Assembly: GCA_947477565.1 (NCBI GenBank)
Contig: CANJUR010000007.1
Coordinates: 98,943-162,942, forward strand
Length of the DNA stretch: 64,000 nt
From: Deltaproteobacteria bacterium
GTDB lineage: Bacteria; Myxococcota_A; Polyangia; Polyangiales; Ga0077539
Direction of reading: 5' to 3'
Position numbers and translations under genes: made by a program. The notes below the pieces were generated by a model that made no database searches, was not told the origin of the DNA, and worked only from the letters and a program-made list of their open reading frames with translations. This document shows positions 30,943-38,842 of this stretch, one piece after another (within the stretch, counting starts at the first letter, position 1; every line of letters begins with the position of its first letter).

Positions 30943-31635
30943 TCAGTGCGTCGGCGGCGGATCGACGGGCGACGGGGTCTCGTCCGACACGCCCGCGGCG
31001 CGGTGCTGCTCCGCGAGGTCGTCGAAGATCAGCGGCAGCAACTCCAGCCTGCCCGCGTGGCGCAGCAACCCCGTGATGAGGGCCTTGTTGGCCCTGTAGA
31101 CCGCGAGCCACGCCTCACGCGCGGCTGCGATCTCTGGTCGTAGCAGGGCGCCCGCCACCCTCTGGTCGCGGGACGAGAGTTCCAGCTGCGAGAGGGTCGT
31201 GTGGTGGGCGCGAAACTCCGCGAGCCAGGTCTTGTGTTCGGCGAAGTGCGACTTGTGCTCGTCGATCTTGCTGACGATGTGCTTCAGCAGCGCCACCAAC
31301 TTGGTGAGGCGTCGGCGCGAAGCGACGGACGGGGCGTCGCGGTCGAAGAACACCGAGAGCGCCACGGGGTGCCCCTTGATCGACTCGACGTACTTGCCGA
31401 AGCGCACCACGGAGTCGCGCGCGTCGGCCACCGGGTCGCCGTCCACCGCGGCGGGCGCGGGCTGTCGGTCGAGAACGTCGTGCATGGCGGCGTCGGCCCT
31501 GGCCTGCTCGCTGCCCGCGAACTTCACCGCGCCATCGAGCGCGGGCACGAGCCCCATGCAGACGGCAGCGAACTGATCGCGGGCGAACGCGCCGTAGATC
31601 AACATCTCTCTCGGATCGATGTGCGAATCGGCCAT
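30943..31635 (-). CDS. Conserved hypothetical, helical protein
   Basis: 230 residues from ATG 31635, which has GGAGGG eight bases upstream; the longer frame to 31701 lacks such a site. The sequence is helical and charged. A hydrophobic N-terminal region (MLIYGAFARDQFAAVCMGLVPALDGAV) is followed by coiled-coil-like helices with many His and Lys residues (LVALLKHIVSKIDEHKSHFAEHKTW). There is no signal peptide or catalytic motif. The function is not recognised. Confidence 0.7.
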   Translation of the reverse strand: MADSHIDPREMLIYGAFARDQFAAVCMGLVPALDGAVKFAGSEQARADAAMHDVLDRQPAPAAVDGDPVADARDSVVRFGKYVESIKGHPVALSVFFDRDAPSVASRRRLTKLVALLKHIVSKIDEHKSHFAEHKTWLAEFRAHHTTLSQLELSSRDQRVAGALLRPEIAAAREAWLAVYRANKALITGLLRHAGRLELLPLIFDDLAEQHRAAGVSDETPSPVDPPPTH

Positions 31636-31819
31636 GGGCTGAACCCTCCGGGCGAAAGGTTCGCGCGAGGGACACCGGGGCCGCAAGGGGGTTGTGACCA
31701 TCCTGACGTTCGGGGTCCGTGGTGGAAAAGGGGTGATGAGCGTCTCTCGGGGGATTCGCCGGCTGTGCGTTCGTTTCCGCCGAGCGAAGCCACGGCCTGC
31801 TCCGCATCACCGGTGGCCC

Positions 31820-32602
31820 TCAGCGCCCGACAAACCTCGCCTCGCGCCGCTCGACGAACGAGCGCATCCCCTCCGCCGCATCCTCCGTCGCCATCAACGC
31901 CCGCGCCGTCGGCATCAGCGCGCTGAGCGCGGCGTCGTGGCCCAACTCCAGCGCGAGCTTCGCGTGGACCCGCGCTGCCTGGACCGCGAGCGGCGCCTGC
32001 GCGGCGATGCTCTCGCCCAGCGCGATGGCCCGCGCGACCTGCTCGCCGGGCGCGGTGACCTCCTGCACGACGCCGATGCGCCGCGCCTCGTCGGCGTCGA
32101 AGGCGTCGCCGGTGAGGATGTAGCGCATGGCGTTCTGGTAGCCCGCGACCTGCGCGAAGCGGAGCGTGGCGCCGCCGAACGGCATGATCCCCCGGCGCAC
32201 CTCGAACTGCGTAAACCGCGCATCGCGGGAGGCCACCACGACGTCTGCCGCGAGGGCGAGCTCGACCCCGATGGTGTAGCAGTAGCCCTGCACGGCCATC
32301 ACCACGGGCTTCACGCGGCGGCGCCCGACGAGGTCGAGCGGATCGACGCCGCCCTCGACGTGGAGTCCGCCTCCTGCCGCGACGTGGGGGCCCACCTCGC
32401 CGAGGTCGAGGCCGGCGGTAAAATGGTCGCCATGCGCGAAGAGCACGAGGCATCTCAGCGCGGGGTCGTCTTCGAGACGACCGAACGCATCCGCGAGTTC
32501 GCGCAGCATCTGGAGGTTAAAGGCGTTGCGTTTGGCGGTGCGCCACAGCCCGACGAGGAGAACGTGGCCGCGGGTCTCGAGGGTCAGCGTGGGTTCGCTC
32601 AT
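31820..32602 (-). CDS. Enoyl-CoA hydratase/isomerase family protein
   Basis: 260 residues of the crotonase fold. The oxyanion-hole segment is FAHGDHFTAGLDLGEV, the second is VQGYCYTIGVELALAADVVVASRDARF, and RGIMPFGGATLRFAQVAG follows. The helical C-terminal part is complete. Members hydrate, isomerise or hydrolyse CoA thioesters; the usual first catalytic Glu is not obvious, so isomerase or hydratase activity is uncertain. ATG 32602 is chosen; the frame runs open to 33445, but that part is antisense to the repeat-rich lipoprotein. No fatty-acid cluster is nearby. Confidence 0.88.
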   Translation of the reverse strand: MSEPTLTLETRGHVLLVGLWRTAKRNAFNLQMLRELADAFGRLEDDPALRCLVLFAHGDHFTAGLDLGEVGPHVAAGGGLHVEGGVDPLDLVGRRRVKPVVMAVQGYCYTIGVELALAADVVVASRDARFTQFEVRRGIMPFGGATLRFAQVAGYQNAMRYILTGDAFDADEARRIGVVQEVTAPGEQVARAIALGESIAAQAPLAVQAARVHAKLALELGHDAALSALMPTARALMATEDAAEGMRSFVERREARFVGR

Positions 32603-32735
32603 GGCACCGATGAAAGCGCGATCGGTGCGGCGCAGCAAAGGGTGCGGGCGACTGGAATGAACGACCCCTCCCCGGCTCGTGGTGCTGCTAAGAACGTCGC
32701 GCGACGTTCTTCCTGCCGGAGGCTCAACCGACCCA

Positions 32736-34250
32736 ATGACCCATGCCAACCTGACTCTTCTCCGGGTGCGTGCACTCTGCGGGTTGCTTCCTGCCGCTCT
32801 GCTCGCCGCCTGCGAAACGGACGTGACCACCAGCCCCGCCGCCGCCGTGGACGCGATGGTGATCGACGCCGGCGCAGCAGACACGGGCGCGGCGGACGTC
32901 CCGAAGCTCGACGCGCCTGTCACCGATAGCGGCGCGTTGGACGTCGGCCCGCCGGACGTCGGTCCGTTGGACGTCGGCCCGTTGGACGTCGGCCCGTTGG
33001 ACGTCGGCCCGTTGGACGTCGGCCTGTTGGACGTCGGCCTGATGGACGTCGGCCTGTTGGACGTCGGCCTGATGGACGTCGGCCTGATGGACGTCGGTCT
33101 GATGGACGCCGGCCCGTTGGATGTGGGGTGTGCGATCGGCCTTCTCTGCGAGGGAGTCTGCGTCGATACCTCGACCCGTGCGGACCACTGCGGTGCCTGC
33201 GACGCCGCGTGTCCGTCGGGCCAGACGTGCGCCGCGGGCGTCTGCGGCCTTGTGTGCGCCGCGCCGCTGACGGTGTGCGGCGCGGGCGCGGCGATGGCGT
33301 GCGTCGACGCGCGGTCCGATGCCCGCCACTGCGGCGCGTGCGGCGCGAGCTGCCCGACGGGGCAGATGTGCGTGGCGGGAGCGTGCGGGCTCGTGTGCAC
33401 AGCGCCGCTGACGGTGTGCGGCGCGGGCGCGGCGATGACCTGCATCGACGCGCAGACCGACCTGCGTCACTGCGGCGGCTGCGGCACCGTGTGTCCGGCG
33501 AGCAGCGTGTGCGTCGCCGGGGCGTGCGCGGCGACGAGCTGCTCTTCGCTCCACTCCGCGAGCCGGATGCTGCCGAGCGGCGTGTACCTGCTCGACAGCG
33601 ACGGCCTCGGGCCCCGCGTGCCGTTTCGCGCGTACTGCGACATGACCAGCGACGGCGGCGGCTGGACCCTCGCGCTCAAGGTCGACGGCACGCTGCCGAC
33701 CTTTCTGTATGATGCCGCGCTCTGGACGAACGCTGCGACGCTCAACCCGACGTCGCTGGACCTCAGCACCACGGAGGCGAAGTTCGAGAGCTTCGGGCAG
33801 ATCGCGTTCTCCAGCGTGCGCCTCGTGATGCGTCAGCTCGCTCCGGTGGTGACGGAGCCCCTCACCCGCGCGCTCGTGCTCCCGGTGCTGGCGGAGTCGC
33901 TGCTCGCCGCGGTCACGGCGACGGGAACGCCGGTCACGGTGGGGCCGCTCGCGACGAGCACCACCGGGCTCGCGACGACGGCGATGCGCGACGGGTGGCG
34001 TGCGCTCTTCGAGTCGTCGGGCATCCAGTGCAACTGCGGCGCGCAGGGTTTCAACGTGCAGTCCGGCGCGCGGGTGCGCATCGGCATCTTCGGCAACCAG
34101 GAGAACGACTGCAACACGGCGGACTCGAGCGCGGGGGTCGGGCACTCGGCGTACAGCTCGGGCAACAACGCCACCGGCGCCTACGCCTGCGGCGGCGACT
34201 ACACTGGCGACCGCGCGACACGCACGTTCAGCTGGGTGTTCGTGCGCTGA
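32736..34250 (+). CDS. Lipoprotein with LDVGP repeats, Cys-rich repeats and fibrinogen-like domain
   Basis: 504 residues. The signal peptide ends with lipobox LLAAC (Cys26). Residues 68-131 are 13 pentapeptide units (LDVGP, LDVGL, MDVGL). Residues ~133-265 are three Cys-rich modules of the pattern HCGACGxxCPxGQxC with the spacer APLTVCGAGAAM, a module common in secreted myxobacterial proteins. Residues ~268-504 form a fibrinogen C-terminal-like domain (LPSGVYLLDSDGLGPRVPF, YCDMTSDGGGWTLALKVDG), which in known proteins binds acetylated sugars or other ligands. It should be a surface-anchored binding protein, with the pentapeptide stalk as a spacer. The ligand is unknown. Confidence 0.85.
   Translation: MTHANLTLLRVRALCGLLPAALLAACETDVTTSPAAAVDAMVIDAGAADTGAADVPKLDAPVTDSGALDVGPPDVGPLDVGPLDVGPLDVGPLDVGLLDVGLMDVGLLDVGLMDVGLMDVGLMDAGPLDVGCAIGLLCEGVCVDTSTRADHCGACDAACPSGQTCAAGVCGLVCAAPLTVCGAGAAMACVDARSDARHCGACGASCPTGQMCVAGACGLVCTAPLTVCGAGAAMTCIDAQTDLRHCGGCGTVCPASSVCVAGACAATSCSSLHSASRMLPSGVYLLDSDGLGPRVPFRAYCDMTSDGGGWTLALKVDGTLPTFLYDAALWTNAATLNPTSLDLSTTEAKFESFGQIAFSSVRLVMRQLAPVVTEPLTRALVLPVLAESLLAAVTATGTPVTVGPLATSTTGLATTAMRDGWRALFESSGIQCNCGAQGFNVQSGARVRIGIFGNQENDCNTADSSAGVGHSAYSSGNNATGAYACGGDYTGDRATRTFSWVFVR
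32937..33128 (+). repeat. 15-bp coding minisatellite, 13 units
   Basis: The DNA behind the pentapeptides is a near-perfect 15-bp tandem repeat (TTGGACGTCGGCCCG and variants). All units keep the frame, so copy-number change would lengthen or shorten the stalk without a frameshift. Confidence 0.9.
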
Positions 34251-34336
34251 CGCGACAGTGTGACATTCTGCGGCAAGAGCACGTAGCTCTTCGCAGCCTC
34301 GAGCAGCGTCGGGCGATCCACGGCCGATTCAGAGCA

Positions 34337-34515
34337 GGTGGCGAGACCGGCATCCCCTGGATGGCGGTTCGTGGAGACCTGCCACTGCAGGTGCGGCGCC
34401 GTGTCGGCCACTCCGAATTTCAGACTACGGAGGCGTACCTCGGGGAGGAGGAGGCGAACCGGCAGGGGTTCGGGACGGTTTTCCCGACCCTGCCGGTGTG
34501 CCTCTCAGACCCCCT
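34337..34515 (+). pseudogene. C-terminal remnant of a tyrosine recombinase
   Basis: One frame reads GIPWMAVRGDLPLQVRRRVG, then HSEFQTTEAYL, then RQGFGTVFPTLP. This matches the end of phage-type tyrosine recombinases common in myxobacterial islands: the box-II His in the GH pair, the catalytic Tyr in TTEAY, and the closing FPPLP-type tail. The upstream catalytic Arg region is missing and no start exists, so it is a fragment of at most ~60 residues. It ends about 77 bp before the 3' end of ssrA, a favourite attachment site for such enzymes. The rest of gap 34251-34591 shows nothing else. Confidence 0.65.
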
Positions 34516-34591
34516 CAAGGCCTGCGAGTCATCCCGGGCAATCGTCCCGGGAGCTGGCATGAAAACGAAAGTAACGGAAACTGGTAAATTA

Positions 34592-34957
34592 TGGTGGAGG
34601 CGCCGGGAGTCGAACCCGGGTCCGCAAGTGCTCGACGATGACTTCTACACGACTTAGCCGATGATCGTTTCTCGTCAGATATCGTGCTCATCGGCAGGCA
34701 CTCCACCCAACCAGCACCCCCTGAGTCTCGCCGCACACCCGGGGCACCCTGGTGTGAAGCCAGCCGAGTTCATTTACGCACTCCGCCGAGCACTGGCAGG
34801 CTCGACGGGGCACGGCGTTACGGGTTTTTAGGCCGCGAACGCGAGAGGAACGTCATTGTCGTTCGCTTCTCTTGATTCCCGCAGTATTTACGCCGTTACG
34901 GGCCGGCGGTCGCGCCATCAATCGCGTCACAACCCACGTCGAAACCGTTTCGCCCCC
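34592..34957 (-). ncRNA. ssrA: Transfer-messenger RNA
   Basis: On the minus strand the 5' end GGGGGCG (ending at 34957) pairs with CGCCTCC before ACCA at the 3' end (34592), giving a 7-bp acceptor stem with one G-U pair. GGTTTCGACGTGGG follows the 5' strand, as in tmRNA D-loop regions, and the T-arm reads GGGTTCGACTCCC. The tag frame, from GCG at 34866 to TAA at 34828, reads ANDNDVPLAFAA. tmRNA rescues stalled ribosomes and adds this degradation tag. Length 366 nt. The terminal CCA is encoded. Confidence 0.95.
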
Positions 34958-35130
34958 TGTCGATCGCTCTCTGCGGTTTCACCCGCGCGGAGTCTCTTCA
35001 GAGTCTCTGTCTCACCAAGGCGGGCGCACTGTGAACCCCAGTCACCACGCGCGTCAAGTCTCGGCTGAGATCTCCGCCCCCGCTGCCTGTCCCTTGACCC
35101 GTCGGCGGCGCTGAGGCACCTACGGGCCCG

Positions 35131-35766
35131 ATGACCGTCGAGCCGCCGCCAAAGAAGGAACATCTACAAAAACTGCTCGAACGCGGCAACGTGTTCTTGC
35201 ACCTTGATCCGCGCCTCGAGGGCGTGGTCGTCCCGGCGTGGCACGCGCAGAAACCGCAGCTAGTGCTCCAGCTTGGGCTTTACTTCGCGGTGCCGATTCC
35301 CGACCTGAAGATCGACGATCGGGGAGTGCGTTGCACCCTGTCATTCAACCGCACGCCGTTCTTCTGCGACCTCCCCTGGACCGCCGTGTACGCGATGGTC
35401 GCCGAGGACGGTCAGGTCACTGTCTGGCCCACAGAACTGCCGCCCGAACTCGTTCCGCAGCCCGCCCCTGTTCGCCGCGCTCCGCCCATCTCGCGTGCGA
35501 GCCGCGGTCGAGCGGACGCCGCGGAGTCCAGCAGCGAGGCCCGTGAAGCCCCTACCCCCGCGGAAATTCCGCGTCCACGGATCGCCGCGGTGCCATCGAC
35601 CAAGGCCCCCCGCCTCGCCCCGGTTACCCCGATAAAGCCAGTCACGGCCCCATCAAAGGTCGCGGTGGACGAGTCCGACGCGCCGCCGGACGAACCCCCG
35701 CCATCGACGCCAGCAGACCGTAAAGGTAGCCGCGAGCGGCCCGCCTGGCTGCGCGTGGTGAAGTAG
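35131..35766 (+). CDS. sspB: ClpXP adaptor SspB
   Basis: 211 residues. Residues ~5-110 form the SspB fold that binds ssrA tags: HLDPRLEGVVVPAWHAQKPQLVLQLG, IDDRGVRCTLSFNRTPFFCDLPW, AVYAMVAEDGQ. A long Pro/Ala-rich flexible linker (~110-200) follows. The last residues are RPAWLRVVK, carrying the LRVVK ClpX-docking motif found at the end of E. coli SspB. It should hand tmRNA-tagged proteins to ClpXP. It is divergent from ssrA across 173 bp, so tag source and tag adaptor are neighbours. Confidence 0.92.
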   Translation: MTVEPPPKKEHLQKLLERGNVFLHLDPRLEGVVVPAWHAQKPQLVLQLGLYFAVPIPDLKIDDRGVRCTLSFNRTPFFCDLPWTAVYAMVAEDGQVTVWPTELPPELVPQPAPVRRAPPISRASRGRADAAESSSEAREAPTPAEIPRPRIAAVPSTKAPRLAPVTPIKPVTAPSKVAVDESDAPPDEPPPSTPADRKGSRERPAWLRVVK

Positions 35767-35800
35767 TTCGTCGAACCTACGATCGTCGCTCGAAGGGAAC

Positions 35801-36325
35801 TCAGCCGACCGTCGACGACTCCAACTCTTCCGCGAGAAACGCGAGAATTACCTCCTCGAGAGATAGTTCGGACACGAACAATGTGGGCTTTGCCATGGGC
35901 ACCGTGGGCGGCTGCGCCGAGGGCGTCGAAGGGAGGCGCGTCCGAGGTGAGGGTGGCATCGTCATCACTGCCGCGATCGCCTGGATATCTGCGCCAGCAA
36001 GGTCCGCTTCGACAACTTCGGTGGCCTGAGGCGGCGGCGCTGTGAGCCCCGCGGCCTCGTCGAACTGTCCATTGCGCAGCGCGAGAAACATCGCCTTGTG
36101 CTGGTCCTGCATGAGCTTCTTGACCTGCGTGGACAGGTCTTCAGTCTCGAGCAGGTGCACGTAGCTGGTCTTCTGAGACTTCACGATGCGCCCGCCGTCT
36201 GCGAAGAGGTGAGTCATCACGTGAGGCTTCAGGATTCCAGAGTCCTCAGTCTGCAGGTGAAATAGCTTGCCCTTGTGGCGGATGTTCGTGTTGTAGCCGA
36301 GCTGCGGGGATTGGGCTTTGGCCAT
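35801..36325 (-). CDS. Conserved myxobacterial hypothetical protein
   Basis: 174 residues. The N-terminal ~95 residues (GYNTNIRHKGKLFHLQTEDSG, THLFADGGRIVKSQKTSY, MQDQHKAMFLALRNGQFD) form a compact domain that I associate with uncharacterised proteins recurring in myxobacteria. The rest is Pro/Thr-rich, then an acidic helix (SLEEVILAFLAEELES) that could be a docking motif. There is no signal peptide. It is convergent with sspB and last of a minus-strand run of four genes. The function is unknown. Confidence 0.7.
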   Translation of the reverse strand: MAKAQSPQLGYNTNIRHKGKLFHLQTEDSGILKPHVMTHLFADGGRIVKSQKTSYVHLLETEDLSTQVKKLMQDQHKAMFLALRNGQFDEAAGLTAPPPQATEVVEADLAGADIQAIAAVMTMPPSPRTRLPSTPSAQPPTVPMAKPTLFVSELSLEEVILAFLAEELESSTVG

Positions 36326-36347
36326 CAGAAACTCCCGTGGATCGCCG

Positions 36348-36599
36348 TCACAGCGACCGAGTAAACCAACGGAGTGGCAAGAGGCCCAGCACGATCCAGC
36401 CTGCCAGGCACCCCCACCAACCGACCGCGAGCCGCTTCCACCCCTGTCGCCAACCTTCCGGCGCAGGAAATAGCAGCCGCGCCCAGCACCCTGCGCCCGT
36501 CAGCCGCCGCGCCAGGCTGATGTGCTCAAGTACGAACAACGCCGCAAGGAAAGCTCGTAACACCCAGCAAACCACCGCCGCAGTGACGTAGCGATCCAT
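36348..36599 (-). CDS. Small two-helix membrane protein
   Basis: 83 residues from ATG 36599 with two hydrophobic segments (YVTAAVVCWVLRAFLAALFVLE and LAVGWWGCLAGWIVLGLLPL) joined by a basic loop. It lies 9 bp after the TPR-like gene and 22 bp before the next gene on the same strand, so it fits the operon. No family is recognised, and it could be spurious, but spacing and composition favour a real gene. Confidence 0.5.
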   Translation of the reverse strand: MDRYVTAAVVCWVLRAFLAALFVLEHISLARRLTGAGCWARLLFPAPEGWRQGWKRLAVGWWGCLAGWIVLGLLPLRWFTRSL

Positions 36600-36608
36600 G
36601 CGACGACT

Positions 36609-37745
36609 TTATCCCTCGGCGCAGACCATCGTCCCGTCGATGGGGACCACCACCGGCCGTCGCCCCTCACGCGCCCATCGCCACCGCACCAGCGCTTCCC
36701 CCAGCGCTGCGGAGGCCCTCGAATCGAGGGAAGTCACGTCGCATCCCTCCGCACGCAACTCCTCGATCACCCCCGCAGCGGCCACCGCACGACCCGTGTC
36801 GAGATAGCACCGGGCCAGAGAGGGTCGCACCGTCGCGCGCAACGTCGGATCGAGCGCCGTCGCCCGTCGCAGCGGCCCGATGGCCTCCGCAGGGCGTCCG
36901 AGCGTGAGCAGGGACTCTCCCAGGTGCAGGTACACTTCCGCGGCCGCAGGGCCGTCCTGGGCGTACTGTGCCGCGAGCCGAAACGCGTCACCGCACTCGT
37001 CCGCACGCTCAAGGCGCATGAGCGAGCGCCCGAGCGCCACCAGCGCGCGGGCAACCACCGCCCGGGCCTCGGGCCCCATCGCGGCGCCATCGGGCGTCCG
37101 CAGATACGACATCAGCGTGCCGAACTGCGGCGCCATCACGGCGATCACGTCGTCGTCGCGGCCCTCCGCGCTCGCCTGGCACACGGCGTCGAGTTGCGCC
37201 AGATCGACGGAGACCGTCCGCGGTCGGGCGGCCCGCAGTACCTCCACTACGCGTGCGCCGAGAAACTTCCGGACCTCCGGCAGCGGCACTTCCACCTCCC
37301 CGTCGTCCGCCCCGAGCGCAAGCAGGATGCCTTCCTCGCCGACCAGCAGCGCGCGCATATCGATGCCGAAGAGGGGGGCCAACAAGATCGTACGTACCCC
37401 TACGATTGCCCGGAGCGCGTCGTCATCGACCGGCCCACGAAGCGCCGGGTACTCCTCTTCCCGGAGCAGCGAGGCGATGACCGCGTCGCGTAATTCGTCC
37501 GGCGTGCCCGCCGCCTGCACCTCGGGCCCGTCGGGTACATCCCGCACCCACTGCAGTTCGCTCACCGCGCTGGTGTTGCGATCGACGGAGGCCGAGACGA
37601 TTCGGTAGCCCGCGACGAGAGAGAGCGCAACCAGGGCCTCGCCGACCCCCGAGCAGAGGCGCCCGAGGGCTGGCACGCCGGATAGTACGCGGTCGAACCA
37701 TCCGTCTGCCCGCACCCCGTCGAGCGGGTGCCGCTGCTTGATCAC
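36609..37745 (-). CDS. TPR-like hypothetical protein
   Basis: 378 residues from GTG 37745, whose GTGA overlaps the epimerase stop by 4 bp, indicating coupled translation. The N-terminal half is a mixed alpha/beta region (VGVRTILLAPLFGIDMRALLVGEEGILLALG) that resembles a small sensory or regulatory fold. The C-terminal half holds tetratricopeptide-type repeats (AEVYLHLGESLLTLGRPAEAIGPLRRATALDP). There is no signal peptide. Partners are unknown; the overlap suggests a role together with the epimerase. Confidence 0.65.
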   Translation of the reverse strand: MIKQRHPLDGVRADGWFDRVLSGVPALGRLCSGVGEALVALSLVAGYRIVSASVDRNTSAVSELQWVRDVPDGPEVQAAGTPDELRDAVIASLLREEEYPALRGPVDDDALRAIVGVRTILLAPLFGIDMRALLVGEEGILLALGADDGEVEVPLPEVRKFLGARVVEVLRAARPRTVSVDLAQLDAVCQASAEGRDDDVIAVMAPQFGTLMSYLRTPDGAAMGPEARAVVARALVALGRSLMRLERADECGDAFRLAAQYAQDGPAAAEVYLHLGESLLTLGRPAEAIGPLRRATALDPTLRATVRPSLARCYLDTGRAVAAAGVIEELRAEGCDVTSLDSRASAALGEALVRWRWAREGRRPVVVPIDGTMVCAEG

Positions 37746-38722
37746 GCGCCGACCTGCGCGTCGCGGGCGAGCTTCTCGCGGTACCACGCGATGGTGCGCT
37801 CGATGCCGTCCTCGAGTTCGACCTGTGCCTGAAACCCGAGGATCTCCTTCGCCTTCGTGGTGTCCGGGATGCGCAACTCGACGTCCGCGAAGGGCCAGTC
37901 GATGAACTTGATCTCCGAGGAGGACTTCGCGAGCGATACGATCATTCGGGCGAGTTGGTAGATGGTCACCGTCGCGCGGGTGTTGCCGATGTTGAACGCG
38001 TGGCCCACCGCCGCGTCGCGCTCGAGCGTCAGCAAGATGCCCTCGACGATGTCGTCGATGTAACACCACGATCGGATCTGATCGCCCTGATTGTGAATGA
38101 GGATGGGCTCGTTTTTGATGGCGCGGAGGACGAACGCGTGGATGGCGCCGCCGCCGACCTGCCCGGGTCCGAAGATGTTGAAGGGACGGATGCTCACCGT
38201 CGGGAGCCCGAACTGCTTGTGGTAGCAGTGTGCGAGGTGTTCCGTCGCGAGCTTGCTGACGGCGTAGGTCCATCGCGCCTCGCCGACCGCGCCGAGGGTG
38301 GTCACGTCGCCCTCGGCCACGCGGAACGCGTAGCGGCCAAACACCTCGCTCGTGGAGAAATCGACGAACCGCTCGACCAGCGGCAGCCGGTCGCGGGCGC
38401 AGCGCAGCGCCGACATCGTGCCCTCAAGGGCGATCTCCATCGTCGGAACAGGGTTTTGCAACACCGTATCGACGCCCGCGATGGAGGCGAGGTGCACCAC
38501 GTGACTGCAGCCATCCATGGCCTTGCCCAGCGCCGCGGCGTCGCGCACGTCGCCCGGGATGAGCGTCACGTTGGGGTGCTTGTCGAGCCCCGCGGGACCG
38601 AGTGCGTTGCGGCGCAACAAGTCGAAAACCACGCAATGATTGGTCTCGCAGAGCCTTCGCACGAGCGCAGTGCCAATGAAGCCCGCGCCACCCGTCAGTA
38701 GAATCCGCCGTCCCTCGATCAT
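37742..38722 (-). CDS. NAD-dependent sugar epimerase/dehydratase
   Basis: 326 residues of the extended SDR family. The Rossmann motif is LLTGGAGFIGTALV at residue ~7, the catalytic pair is YAVSK with the upstream Ser/Thr in FSTSEVFG, and the substrate segment is RPFNIFGPGQ. It acts on nucleotide sugars, probably UDP- or GDP-linked, for surface polysaccharide; the exact reaction cannot be told. ATG 38722 directly precedes the Rossmann fold. First gene of the four-gene minus-strand run 38722-35801. Confidence 0.9.
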   Translation of the reverse strand: MIEGRRILLTGGAGFIGTALVRRLCETNHCVVFDLLRRNALGPAGLDKHPNVTLIPGDVRDAAALGKAMDGCSHVVHLASIAGVDTVLQNPVPTMEIALEGTMSALRCARDRLPLVERFVDFSTSEVFGRYAFRVAEGDVTTLGAVGEARWTYAVSKLATEHLAHCYHKQFGLPTVSIRPFNIFGPGQVGGGAIHAFVLRAIKNEPILIHNQGDQIRSWCYIDDIVEGILLTLERDAAVGHAFNIGNTRATVTIYQLARMIVSLAKSSSEIKFIDWPFADVELRIPDTTKAKEILGFQAQVELEDGIERTIAWYREKLARDAQVGA

Positions 38723-38842
38723 CGTGCGGAGGTGTCTACTCCAATCCCCAGCCCGGCGGAACCCCGCGGCCGCATCCCCGGCGTCGCCGCACGCGTCGCC
38801 CGAGTGATGACAGCGCACCGCCCGGCACGATAGCGTCCGAAA

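Noticed and set aside
32603..33445. Upstream extension of the enoyl-CoA hydratase-like frame, with Pro-Thr-Ser repeats
   Set aside because: The repeats are the antisense reading of the LDVGP minisatellite; the hydratase fold begins at 32602.
34684..35114. Plus-strand open frames over the tmRNA region
   Set aside because: They overlap ssrA, whose acceptor stem, T-arm and tag frame are clear on the minus strand.
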